Shown here one piece after another: positions 25,742-32,769 of a stretch of DNA of 43,553 bases. The stretch is taken from positions 1-43,553 of the IMG/VR virus record IMGVR_UViG_3300006880_000028; one strand, given 5' to 3'. A program made the position numbers and the translations under genes. How positions within the stretch are numbered: the first letter of the stretch is position 1; every line of letters starts with the position of its first letter. Source of the DNA: a virus. The notes below the pieces were generated by a model that worked only from the letters and a program-made list of their open reading frames with translations, was not told the DNA's origin and did no database searches.

Positions 25742-25959
25742 GTCGAAGGGCCGAGACCGCTCGAAGGTTTCGGCGCGCACGTCTTACACCACCAATGCCA
25801 GCGCTCGCGCTCTTTCCCCGCTCGAGCGCATTCCAGCCATCCGATGCGGGTGAGATCGAAGCGGGCGTCGTCGACGTTGTCCTCGTCGAGCTCGGCGGTC
25901 GCTCCGCATTTGTCGCACGTCGCGACGTAGCACGTCTTGCCGGGCGGGATCGCGAGCAT
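25738..25959 (-). CDS. Small zinc-ribbon protein
   Basis: 73 residues, minus strand, starting 4 bases after the lipoprotein stop. CYVATCDKCG at the N-terminus and WWCKTC near residue 58 give a two-CXXC zinc-ribbon, with an acidic LDEDNVDDARF middle. Convergent with the endolysin; the two stop codons overlap on opposite strands. Probably co-transcribed with the lipoprotein. Function unknown. Confidence 0.5.
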   Translation of the reverse strand: MLAIPPGKTCYVATCDKCGATAELDEDNVDDARFDLTRIGWLECARAGKERERWHWWCKTCAPKPSSGLGPST

Positions 25960-25962
25960 GAT

Positions 25963-26361
25963 TTATTTGCACCACCCCTGGATGTTTTGCGGCTCGAGCA
26001 CGCACTTCGAGCCCTGCTGACAGGGCGGCGTCCAGTTCTGGCACGCCGAACGCGTGGTGCAATCGAGGCCTTTGCACACGGAGTATTGCCCCGGACTCGT
26101 TTGACCTCCGTCGATGGTTGGCGAAAACGGGCAGACGTACTTCCCACCGTCGACGAGGCAGTAGCCGCCGAAGAAGACGGGCGGCTCCTCCTTCGCGTCG
26201 TAGACGTCGATGCCAGCGTCGATCGTCGGCGCTGCTTCCTTCGCCGCGTCCTTCGGCGAGCTCGCATCTTTCGGCGGGATGACGATGTCGTCGTCCGGGA
26301 CGAACGAGACGCTCGAGCAGGCAAGGGTGAGCGCGGCGGTGAAGAGAGCGAGAAGGCGCAT
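25963..26361 (-). CDS. Cysteine-rich lipoprotein, probable lysogenic-conversion (moron) gene
   Basis: 132 residues. MRLLALFTAALTLAC is a lipoprotein signal peptide with lipobox LTLAC (C15). A disordered Asp/Ala/Pro linker follows (PPKDASSPKDAAKEAAPTID), then a domain with eight cysteines (YCLVDGGKYVC, YSVCKGLDC, ACQNW, PCQQGSKC, WCK), suggesting a disulphide-bonded exported domain. It lies opposite to the late operon, between endolysin and attP, the usual place for genes expressed by the prophage. Possible role in superinfection exclusion or surface change; inferred. Confidence 0.6.
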   Translation of the reverse strand: MRLLALFTAALTLACSSVSFVPDDDIVIPPKDASSPKDAAKEAAPTIDAGIDVYDAKEEPPVFFGGYCLVDGGKYVCPFSPTIDGGQTSPGQYSVCKGLDCTTRSACQNWTPPCQQGSKCVLEPQNIQGWCK

Positions 26362-26405
26362 GGTGAAAGCGTCGGACGGTGCGTCGTTTACGTCAATGCA
26401 GAGCG

Positions 26406-26424
26406 ACCGTCACCCGGTGACGGT
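26406..26424. repeat. Left arm-type site pair: perfect inverted repeat ACCGTCACC-C-GGTGACGGT
   Basis: Nine-base arms around one central base. GGTGACGGT is also present twice in direct orientation to the right of the core (26615 and 26627), matching the design of arm-type integrase sites on both arms of attP. Confidence 0.6.
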
Positions 26425-26543
26425 TTGGTGTCGCCCCCTGTCGTTTCCTGGCGGTTTTTGTCGATCCACCGCGAAACGCACAAAAGCGCCGATCACCCTG
26501 AAATCCAGCGTTCCCCGCGATTAGGCGTGCGAGGCGGGCTCGC

Positions 26544-26585
26544 CTGGGGGTCTAGGGGTCGGGGGTTCGAATCCCCCCGCCCCGA
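26544..26585 (+). other. attP core: 3' half of tRNA-Pro(GGG)
   Basis: The segment reads as anticodon loop CTGGGGG (anticodon GGG), 3' anticodon stem TCTAG, variable GGGTC, T stem-loop GGGGG-TTCGAAT-CCCCC, acceptor 3' strand CGCCCCG and discriminator A. This is the 3' half of a bacterial proline tRNA. The matching 5' half is absent: the preceding bases do not pair with TCTAG or CGCCCCG. tRNA 3' halves starting at the anticodon loop are classic tyrosine-integrase crossover sites and restore the tRNA on integration. Confidence 0.8.
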
Positions 26586-26613
26586 CGTAGGATCGCCTCT
26601 AATGCGGTCTGTC

Positions 26614-26637
26614 GGGTGACGGTTCGGGTGACGGTTC
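26614..26637 (+). repeat. Right arm-type sites: two direct GGGTGACGGTTC repeats, 12-bp period
   Basis: CGGGTGACGGTTC occurs twice in tandem at 12-bp spacing. The core GGTGACGGT matches the left arm palindrome at 26406-26424. Probably bound by the N-terminal arm-binding domain of the integrase encoded 530 bp away. Confidence 0.6.
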
Positions 26638-26686
26638 GCACCTCATTATTGACACCATCCTCACGCAGGCGCCTCATCCGACTCCC

Positions 26687-26991
26687 ATGCCCGAGCAGCA
26701 AAACGGCACCGAAAAGCAGCCCACCCCTCCCCCTCCGCCGAATACGACGGAGCCCGCATCAAACGAACCAGCAAACGAACCAGCAACGGGAAGCAGCCCG
26801 GAGCCGAAGAGCGAAGAGCCTCCGAAACAAAAGCGCTTTGTGGCCAGCCTCGCTCCCGATGGCGATGACCCAACTGTTCTGCCGGAGGAGTTCGTTGCCG
26901 CGATACACGGACTCGAAGCATCGCTCAAGATGCCCGTATTTTGCTACACATCGAGGGCATGAACGCGTTTGGAAAGGTCGTTGAAACATGA
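26687..26991 (+). CDS. Small Pro/Asn/Glu-rich protein, probably frameshifted near its 3' end
   Basis: From ATG 26687 the frame gives a disordered, Pro/Glu/Asn-rich N-terminus and a helix (LPEEFVAAIHGLEASLKMPV), then stops at 26962 after FCYTSRA. In the -1 frame the sequence after the TTTT run (26939-26942) reads LLHIEGMNAFGKVVET and ends at a TGA (26989-26991) that overlaps the next ATG in ATGA, as operon genes here do. One missing T, or a -1 slip, would join them. Function unknown. Confidence 0.4.
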
Positions 26992-27164
26992 GCGATGAGA
27001 AGCGGCGAAAGGGAACGCGTGACGCCGTCGAAACCGCGATCGATCTCGTGAAGGAGAATCGATCCGGAACCTGGGAACAGCTCACGCAGAGAACGCGCAA
27101 TAGCAAGCACTGCATTGATGACGAGCGCGAGGAGCCTGCCCCGGTGTCCTGTCGTCACGGATAA
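26988..27164 (+). CDS. Small hypothetical protein convergent with integrase
   Basis: 58 residues from ATG 26988: MSDEKRRKGTRDAVETAIDL, a charged helix, then TWEQLTQRTRNSKHC and an acidic end. Its TAA lies next to the integrase stop on the other strand. It could be a small directionality or immunity factor by location, but nothing in it shows a function. Confidence 0.35.
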   Translation: MSDEKRRKGTRDAVETAIDLVKENRSGTWEQLTQRTRNSKHCIDDEREEPAPVSCRHG

Positions 27165-27165
27165 A

Positions 27166-28251
27166 TTATCGGCCTTTTGCGGCGCGAAGCGTCGCCTTCC
27201 CCGCTTTTCGATCGGGTGCAACGTAGCGGTTCGTCGTCGTGACTTGCTTGTGTCCGAGCACATACGCGACGCCGCGGAGATCCTGCGAGACGTCGAGCAG
27301 ATACCGAGCTCGGCCGTGCCGGAAGTCGTACGCCGCGAAGTCCTTCGCCCGCGCCTTGTCGAGCACCTTCGCGGCCGCTTCTTTCAAGTACCAGTCGAGC
27401 TCATGCGCGCCGAAGATGAGACCGCTCGCCGGCGCGTGCTTCTCGAGGATGGCCTTCGCCGGCGCGGTGAGATCGATTGAGCGGCCGAAGCGCGCTTTGT
27501 CGTCCGTGTCGTGGAGCTCGAGCACGCGCGAGCCCTGGCGCCAGTTTCGCGGCACCTCGAGACGGTCGAGCGTCGCCGGTCGCAAACCGAGCTCCCACGC
27601 GAAGCGCATACGATCACGGATGATGAATCGCTTCCCGCCGACCTTGCGCTCCGAATAGAGCGGGAGCGCCGCGATGATCTTGATGGCCTCGGCGCGCGTC
27701 ACGTCGACGGGCTTCGCACGCTGGACGCCGGCGCGCTTTCCGAGGAGGCCTCGCGCCATCGGCGGCCGCGCGGGAACGACCTCGAGGAGCTCTCGCGATT
27801 TGCACCATCGGAGAAAGCGCATCGCTGCGCTCATCTCCTTCTGAACGCTCCGCCGAAGCACCTTCGCGAGGCGCGCGAGCTGGTAGTCGTTCAAGGACTC
27901 CTCGCTCGCCATGACGGCGAGATCGTCGAAATGCTCGACGAAGTGCCCGGCATAGACGAGGAACGCACCGGCCGACGTCGGCTGCAGCGTTTCGATTTCC
28001 GCAACCCATTCGCCGAGGATGTCCGCGAGATCTTCATCGGACGCCCGGACTACTTGAGGCCGCCGGCGACCAGAAACAATCTCGGCGTACGTCGACGCCG
28101 CTTCTTCTTCAAGTGCCCGACGATCTGCTTCGCACGTTGCCGGGAATCGGAGGTAGAGCGCTGGCCGGTAACGCCTTCCGCGGTGCCACGCGTCGAGGTA
28201 CGCCCAGCCCCTTTTCTCACGGATCGTGTAGCTCTTTTTCCTTGCAGCCAT
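27166..28251 (-). CDS. int: Tyrosine recombinase integrase
   Basis: 361 residues. N-terminal arm-binding domain (RGWAYLDAWHRGRRYRP), a core-binding helical domain with a WVAEIETLQPTSAG start, and a catalytic domain: Arg in WELGLRPATL, Lys in DTDDKARFGR, Y308-D-F-R311 followed by H312, G333-H334 and nucleophile Y343 (TNRYVAP). The HxxR histidine is replaced by Tyr, as in some integrases. It recombines attP (26544-26585) with a tRNA-Pro gene. Transcribed from the left early operon after the excisionase-like gene, whose 3' end overlaps its 5' end. Confidence 0.92.
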   Translation of the reverse strand: MAARKKSYTIREKRGWAYLDAWHRGRRYRPALYLRFPATCEADRRALEEEAASTYAEIVSGRRRPQVVRASDEDLADILGEWVAEIETLQPTSAGAFLVYAGHFVEHFDDLAVMASEESLNDYQLARLAKVLRRSVQKEMSAAMRFLRWCKSRELLEVVPARPPMARGLLGKRAGVQRAKPVDVTRAEAIKIIAALPLYSERKVGGKRFIIRDRMRFAWELGLRPATLDRLEVPRNWRQGSRVLELHDTDDKARFGRSIDLTAPAKAILEKHAPASGLIFGAHELDWYLKEAAAKVLDKARAKDFAAYDFRHGRARYLLDVSQDLRGVAYVLGHKQVTTTNRYVAPDRKAGKATLRAAKGR

Positions 28252-28406
28252 CCGAGAACATCCTCTTTCGCAAACACGACGCGTCCGCGCGTGACACGAC
28301 GACCTATCACGGGCACGAGCTCGCGCTCAACGGTGCGCACCGAGACGCGGAGGAGCTCGGCGACCTCCGCCTTCGTGAGCAGGAGCGGGAGCGCGGCGAC
28401 GTTCAC
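28050..28406 (-). CDS. Excisionase-like helix-turn-helix protein
   Basis: 118 residues from GTG 28406 (GTGA overlap with the upstream gene). Residues 9-57 (LLTKAEVAELLRVSVRTVE, then VFAKEDVLGWLQGK) form the MerR/Xis-type winged helix that binds DNA. The rest is very basic (HLKKKRRRRTPR). Its last 202 bases overlap the integrase gene in a different frame. Adjacent and upstream of int, it is the natural candidate for the recombination directionality factor. Confidence 0.6.
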   Translation of the reverse strand: MNVAALPLLLTKAEVAELLRVSVRTVERELVPVIGRRVTRGRVVFAKEDVLGWLQGKRATRSVRKGAGRTSTRGTAEGVTGQRSTSDSRQRAKQIVGHLKKKRRRRTPRLFLVAGGLK

Positions 28407-28648
28407 GCTCGCTCCAAATCGATTTTGATGGTGACGGCGTGCTGCAATTCGACGGGCAGCTCGCTTCGAATCTCAGCGACAAGACCCTCCTCGAGAGCGC
28501 TCGGCACTGATTCGCTTTTGGTCACAAGACGGACGTCGATCTCAAGGCCCGTCACGCTCACCTCACGAAGCCAGACCAGAGGCCGAGCAAGGGCTGCCTT
28601 CTCGACGATTCCAAAGACGCGATCCGCCCAATCCCAGGTGACACTCAC
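28403..28648 (-). CDS. Hypothetical protein of the left early operon
   Basis: 81 residues from GTG 28648, overlapping both neighbours by 4 bases. Pattern: helix (VTWDWADRVFGIVEKAAL), strands (WLREVSVTGLEIDVRLVTKS), helix (PSALEEGLVAEIRSEL), strand (HAVTIKIDLERA); a compact alpha-beta fold. No family is recognised. Confidence 0.4.
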   Translation of the reverse strand: MSVTWDWADRVFGIVEKAALARPLVWLREVSVTGLEIDVRLVTKSESVPSALEEGLVAEIRSELPVELQHAVTIKIDLERA

Positions 28649-29979
28649 GACCGGAGCTCCGGCGCGAGGCCATAGCCGTCTTCGGTGCGATCGATCGCTT
28701 CGCGTGCGCTGAGACGCTGCAGATACGACCGCACGCTCGTTTCCTTGTAGTCGGCCGCCTCGCCCAGTTCAGCGTTCAGCATCCGGCGCGGGTGCGCTTT
28801 GGCGAGGATCCCGAAGATGATGCGCTCGCCCTCGGGCAGGTCCTCGAGGAGCTTCGCTCGGAGCTCGGCCCCGGTGAGCTGAGTCGGCCGCTCGGCGAGC
28901 TCAGAGATAGCGTCGAGAGATGCGAAGTGCCGTCCGACGTATTCCGGGGGGCTTCCGTCGTCCTTCTTCGCCGTCCACACGAGCTCTCGCGCCGTGAGTC
29001 GTTGCACGAACGATCGCCGAGACGTTTCCTTGTAGCCCGTCACGATCGCGAGCATGGCGTCCGAGCACCCGTTTCTTGCCTGAACGATTGCATTGAAGCA
29101 GGCGAGCTCGCCGGCGGGGAGCTCACGAATGACGGCGCCTCGCTCAGGCCGCTCGAAGTCGCCGAGTGCTAGCTTGCCCACCGGCGTCCACCGGTATCGC
29201 TTCACATCGCCAAGAAGAAACGTTTCGATGCACCCGCGTTGCGCGAGACGCTGAATGAAGCTGCGCCGGCTCGTCTCCTTGTAGCCCGTGACGATGGCGA
29301 GCTTCGAATCGGTGCAGCCACGCTCGCCCGTGCACGCGATCGCGATGAGCGTCGCTCGCTCGCCGGCGCCGAGCTCGCCGGGGGCACTCGTTTGAGTGGT
29401 GTCGATGTGGCGATGCACCTTCTCGAGCGACGACATGGCCTCATCCACCGACGGCGGCGGCTTTCCCTCGGCGCGCTTGGCCGACTCTTTGACGATCCGC
29501 TCGACAGTCGCTTGCGCTTCCGACTTCGGTGGAGATGGCGGAGCATGATTCCGCGCTGGAGGCCGAGCGACGCCGGCGCCGACGTTCCCTTGCGGGGCGC
29601 TTCCTCTCATCCCCGAAACTATTTCAAGAACGGTCGCCGAGAATTCGTCGAGGGCCGTCTGCAGCTTTGCGCGAGCGGCCTCGAGCACCGTCGCCGGCGT
29701 TCCGCTCGCGCCTTTGTCGAGGCTCACGTCGAGCTCGACGCCTCGGGCGATCTTGCTCATCGCCTCGAACGAGGGGTGCTCGAAGACCGCGGCCGGCGTG
29801 GCGACGTCGCGATCGCCAATCTCCCGCGGCGCATTGAAGCCCGGGCACGGGCAGACGCCGAAGACCGACGTCCCGCCGCCGTAGGGATGGGCAGCGCCAT
29901 AGCCGCACGGCCCCTGGTCGTGGAACTTCTTCTCGTGCTTGCAGCGCTTGCACTGGGGGCGCGTGTTGCGTTTCTTCAT
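28645..29979 (-). CDS. Zinc-binding N-terminus plus three tandem winged-helix-like repeats
   Basis: 444 residues from ATG 29979, ATGA-coupled to the gene before. Residues 10-45 carry CKRC, PCGYG and CPCPG, a Cys cluster likely to bind zinc. Residues 95-200 are helical and disordered. Then three repeats of about 70 residues start near 202, 285 and 378. Each has an L-x-x-G-E helix, then (LAIVT)GYKETSRRSF-x-QRL, or DYKETSVRSYLQRL in the third, then a wing-like strand. The GYKETS..SF.QRL helix looks like a recognition helix. A multi-site DNA-binding protein is likely; I do not recognise the family. Confidence 0.5.
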   Translation of the reverse strand: MKKRNTRPQCKRCKHEKKFHDQGPCGYGAAHPYGGGTSVFGVCPCPGFNAPREIGDRDVATPAAVFEHPSFEAMSKIARGVELDVSLDKGASGTPATVLEAARAKLQTALDEFSATVLEIVSGMRGSAPQGNVGAGVARPPARNHAPPSPPKSEAQATVERIVKESAKRAEGKPPPSVDEAMSSLEKVHRHIDTTQTSAPGELGAGERATLIAIACTGERGCTDSKLAIVTGYKETSRRSFIQRLAQRGCIETFLLGDVKRYRWTPVGKLALGDFERPERGAVIRELPAGELACFNAIVQARNGCSDAMLAIVTGYKETSRRSFVQRLTARELVWTAKKDDGSPPEYVGRHFASLDAISELAERPTQLTGAELRAKLLEDLPEGERIIFGILAKAHPRRMLNAELGEAADYKETSVRSYLQRLSAREAIDRTEDGYGLAPELRS

Positions 29980-30386
29980 CCGGTCGCCGTAGCGCGTTCC
30001 TGCTCTGCGCACGCGTTGCAGAAGATGCGGCCCTCGAGCTCCGTCGTGTCGTCCTCGAGGAGCGCCTTCGCGCAGCTTGAGCACGCGATGAACTCCGGGT
30101 CATCGTCGACGTCGTCGAATTCCCCGATGGTCGGATTCTCGCGCGCGAGCTGCGCATAGGTCGGCGTGTACTGCCGATAGCGCTCGAGCACCTTCTCTTT
30201 CGTCGTCTCCGCGATCGCGAAGATCGACCCGCCGCCGTAGTCCTCGACGTGGTCGATCCCTTCGCCGTCTGGCGTCGGGATTTCGATCCGACACATGACG
30301 ACGCCGAATTGCGTCACCTCGCTCACGCGCCCGGCGCGAACGCGGTGCCCCATGATCTCGACAATCGCCCAGCGTTCCGCGCTCAT
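29976..30386 (-). CDS. Conserved phage protein of unknown function with C-terminal zinc-ribbon
   Basis: 136 residues from ATG 30386 (upstream in-frame codons belong to the ParB-like overlap). Residues 1-80, with WAIVEIMGHRVRAGRVSEV, then VMCRIEIPTPDG and YGGGSIFAIAETTKEKV, match a small beta protein widespread in phages, often written as MGH(R)xxAG. Residues 105-136 carry CSSCAKALL and IFCNACAE, an added zinc-ribbon. Role unknown. Last base pairs overlap the triple-repeat gene. Confidence 0.5.
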   Translation of the reverse strand: MSAERWAIVEIMGHRVRAGRVSEVTQFGVVMCRIEIPTPDGEGIDHVEDYGGGSIFAIAETTKEKVLERYRQYTPTYAQLARENPTIGEFDDVDDDPEFIACSSCAKALLEDDTTELEGRIFCNACAEQERATATG

Positions 30387-32056
30387 CGTTTCGACCCCTT
30401 CTTGACGGTGGTCTTCTTCCCGCCGCGCTTGAGCGTCGCCTCGGCGCGCTTCTGGGCTTTCGCGTCGCGTGCGGGAACATCGCTCTTTGCCTCGTCCTCG
30501 ACGGCATCCTTCGCGAGCTTCGTGAAGCGCTTCACATCGACGCCGAAGAAACGAACGAGCTTCTTCGGCTCCGCCCATTCGAAGTCCTCGAGCGAGCCGC
30601 GAAAGCACGAATCGCGAAGCCGATCCTCGATGAAGAACGCGCGAAGCTCGTCCTCCTTCATCTTGGCGAGCTCGGTCTCGAGCTTACCTTTCAGCCCTCG
30701 CGCCCTGAGCGTTTCTTCGGGATACGCGCCCGCAAGCTCAATTAGGAAGCGCCAGAACGACGCGTCGGGCTTTCGTTTCAACGCCGCGACGGTGACCGCC
30801 GCAATGATCGATTGCACGGCCCGGGCTTCGATCTTCTTCTCGAGCGAATCTTTCGCTTGCTGCTCCGGCGAGCGGGAGCCGCTTGGCGTCGGCGTCGAAC
30901 GTTTCGACGGCTTCGTTGCCGGCTTCGGCTGAGCGAATTTGTGGCCGTTCTCGCGGAGGCGCTTGTCGACGTCCTTCGAGCGCACGATCTCATGCGTCGT
31001 CTGGTCGTGCGGGTTTCGCGCAAGGACGATGAAGTCGATGGTGCCGCCGCCTTGCGGACCCTCCTTCAAGAGCTGGCGAAAGGTTCGACCCTGCTTGTCG
31101 TCGAAGCACTTCGAATCGAGCGCGACATATCCGCCGCTCGGCGGTGAGCCGGCCGAGTAGAAGATCTGCTTCGCTTCCTTTTCCGAGAGGATCGCGCTCC
31201 CGCGCTTCTTCGCCTCCGCGCACTGCTTGTCCCACGCGGCGTTCGACTTCTTGTCGAAACAGTCCGGGTCCGTGCAGAGGTCGGTCGACTTCAGTTCGCC
31301 GAAGAGGTCCGGCTGGTTTCCCGTCCGCTTCGGGCACGAGGCGCAGTCGGTCGCGCCGGCGACGAGGTTCTTGTCCTTCTTGTCGAACGACGCGTCGACG
31401 AGGCGGAGCATGAACCGGTCGCGAAGGAGCTCGAGCGCGCGCCGTGCCGTCGGCTTCGAGAACTCGTGCTCGAGATTGAGCTCCCGCAGAAACTGCTTCT
31501 GTCGGTCACTCGAGTTGATGCGAGCGCAGACGTACGCGATCGAAACGTCGAGCCGGCCCTCGCGGAGCTCCTTGCGGGCCTCGGGGCAGAGCGAGAGGAG
31601 CTTCAATCGATTGAAGATCGACGCGCGGTGCTTTCCCGTCATGAGGGCGATCTGGTCGGCGGTGCGTCCGTGGATCTTCATGAGCTTCTCGAAGCCCTCG
31701 GCCTCCTCGAGCGGCGGAACGTCCTGACGTGCCACATTCTCGACGAGCTGGCGCTCGAGCACGGTCGCGTCATCCCAGTCGACGACGAGGCACATGAGGG
31801 GAAGTGAGGCGAGCTTGGCCGCACGCCAGCGCCGCTCACCGATGACGAGCTCGTGCCGAAGGCCCTTCTTCCGAACGACGCACGGCTGGATCTGCCCATC
31901 GTTTACGAGGCTCGTCGAGAGCTCCTCGATCCCCTCGAACGTCTTTCGGTAGTTCGAGAGCGGCCCGTCGACCTCCGCCGACGGAAGAAACACGACTTCC
32001 TTGTGCTGCACACCGTTCGTCTTCTTCTTCGCCGGCATCGCCTCTTGCATCGTCAT
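30383..32056 (-). CDS. ParB-like nuclease/partition-family protein
   Basis: 557 residues. The start at 32056 is preferred over 32071 because AAGGAGGAG lies 3 bases before it and just after the upstream stop. The ParB N-terminal domain shows LVNDGQIQPCVVRK and the GERRWRAAKLA CTP-binding box (about 75), a VENVARQDVPPLEEAEGF segment and an HTH (RTADQIALMTGKHRASIFNRLKLL). A cysteine-rich part follows (CASCPKRTGN, LCTDPDCFDKK). The C-terminal 200 residues are Lys/Arg-rich. Phage ParB-like proteins may act in genome segregation, DNA coating or transcription control. No ParA is visible here. Confidence 0.75.
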   Translation of the reverse strand: MTMQEAMPAKKKTNGVQHKEVVFLPSAEVDGPLSNYRKTFEGIEELSTSLVNDGQIQPCVVRKKGLRHELVIGERRWRAAKLASLPLMCLVVDWDDATVLERQLVENVARQDVPPLEEAEGFEKLMKIHGRTADQIALMTGKHRASIFNRLKLLSLCPEARKELREGRLDVSIAYVCARINSSDRQKQFLRELNLEHEFSKPTARRALELLRDRFMLRLVDASFDKKDKNLVAGATDCASCPKRTGNQPDLFGELKSTDLCTDPDCFDKKSNAAWDKQCAEAKKRGSAILSEKEAKQIFYSAGSPPSGGYVALDSKCFDDKQGRTFRQLLKEGPQGGGTIDFIVLARNPHDQTTHEIVRSKDVDKRLRENGHKFAQPKPATKPSKRSTPTPSGSRSPEQQAKDSLEKKIEARAVQSIIAAVTVAALKRKPDASFWRFLIELAGAYPEETLRARGLKGKLETELAKMKEDELRAFFIEDRLRDSCFRGSLEDFEWAEPKKLVRFFGVDVKRFTKLAKDAVEDEAKSDVPARDAKAQKRAEATLKRGGKKTTVKKGSKR

Positions 32057-32067
32057 CGTCTCCTCCT

Positions 32068-32769
32068 TCATTCAAACGAAAGTGATTCGTCCTCTGCTCG
32101 GCGCGTCGACCGAAGCATTTGTGAAAGCTTGTCGAACGTCTGCGCACGGCTCTCCTCGGGGATCCATCCGCGCCGCTTGCACTCGCGCGCCATCGCCTCG
32201 AGCTCGAGGGAGAACGCGGTTACGTGCTCGCGGAGGATCTTGATGAAGCCTTCGTCGCGCTCGACGCGGATGAGCGCCTTCGGCATCTCTGGGTGGTAGC
32301 TGCAGAGATCGACCCACTTGCGCTCCGTTAGCCAGAGCTGCCCTTGCACTTGAGGCCGGTACTCGGCGTCGAGCTCGCGGGCGAGCAAGTAGTGAACGTG
32401 CGTGTGAGGAGCCGGGACCTTGAGCTCGACAAGGCCGTCGGCGCCGACCGCGCGATCGGGGCTCGTGCCGATGGTCCCGTCGTCGTTCGTGATGAAGCCG
32501 ATGCGCTTCGTATCGAGGTTGCGCTGGGCTTCGTAGAAGAGCACGGCCTCGGCCTCGAGCTCCCGCCCTCGCATCATCCAGAGAGAGACGTGCTCCTCGA
32601 GCGGATGGCCCATCATCCGCTCGGCGAGAAGCTCGTTCATGTACTTCGTCGCCGACTTCGACGCGGCGCCGGACTTCGTCACGATCTTGTCGAACATCGA
32701 CGACGTTGGAATCCCCGCGCGAACGCGAAGCCACGCCTCGCTACCTTGCTCGACGTCGTGCTCGATCAC
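32068..32769 (-). CDS. YqaJ / lambda Exo-like 5'-3' alkaline exonuclease
   Basis: 233 residues from GTG 32769 (GTGA overlap). YqaJ motifs: QGSEAWLRVRAG (8-19), RGRELEAEA (67-75), GTSPDRAV with D105, VELKVP with E115 and K117, and QVQGQLWLT. These correspond to D119, E129 and K131 of lambda exonuclease. It resects one strand of double-stranded ends to feed the ERF annealing protein encoded next to it, giving a two-component recombination system. Confidence 0.88.
   Translation of the reverse strand: MIEHDVEQGSEAWLRVRAGIPTSSMFDKIVTKSGAASKSATKYMNELLAERMMGHPLEEHVSLWMMRGRELEAEAVLFYEAQRNLDTKRIGFITNDDGTIGTSPDRAVGADGLVELKVPAPHTHVHYLLARELDAEYRPQVQGQLWLTERKWVDLCSYHPEMPKALIRVERDEGFIKILREHVTAFSLELEAMARECKRRGWIPEESRAQTFDKLSQMLRSTRRAEDESLSFE

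Larger units (their letters stand above)
26362..26686. other. attP region, non-coding
   Basis: The 325-bp gap between the lipoprotein start and the first right-hand gene contains an integrase attachment site: a 42-bp tRNA 3' half (26544-26585) with arm-type repeats on each side. TTGACA at 26649-26654 could be a -35 box for the small plus-strand genes, though no good -10 follows. Confidence 0.75.

Noticed and set aside
26480-26590. Complete tRNA gene
   Set aside because: Only the 3' half from the anticodon loop is present. The upstream bases do not form the matching acceptor, D-arm or anticodon 5' strand.
30383-32056. Plasmid-type ParAB partition locus
   Set aside because: No ParA ATPase is adjacent, and the ParB-like gene is embedded in the recombination operon of an integrating phage, so a plasmid-prophage lifestyle is not supported by this window.
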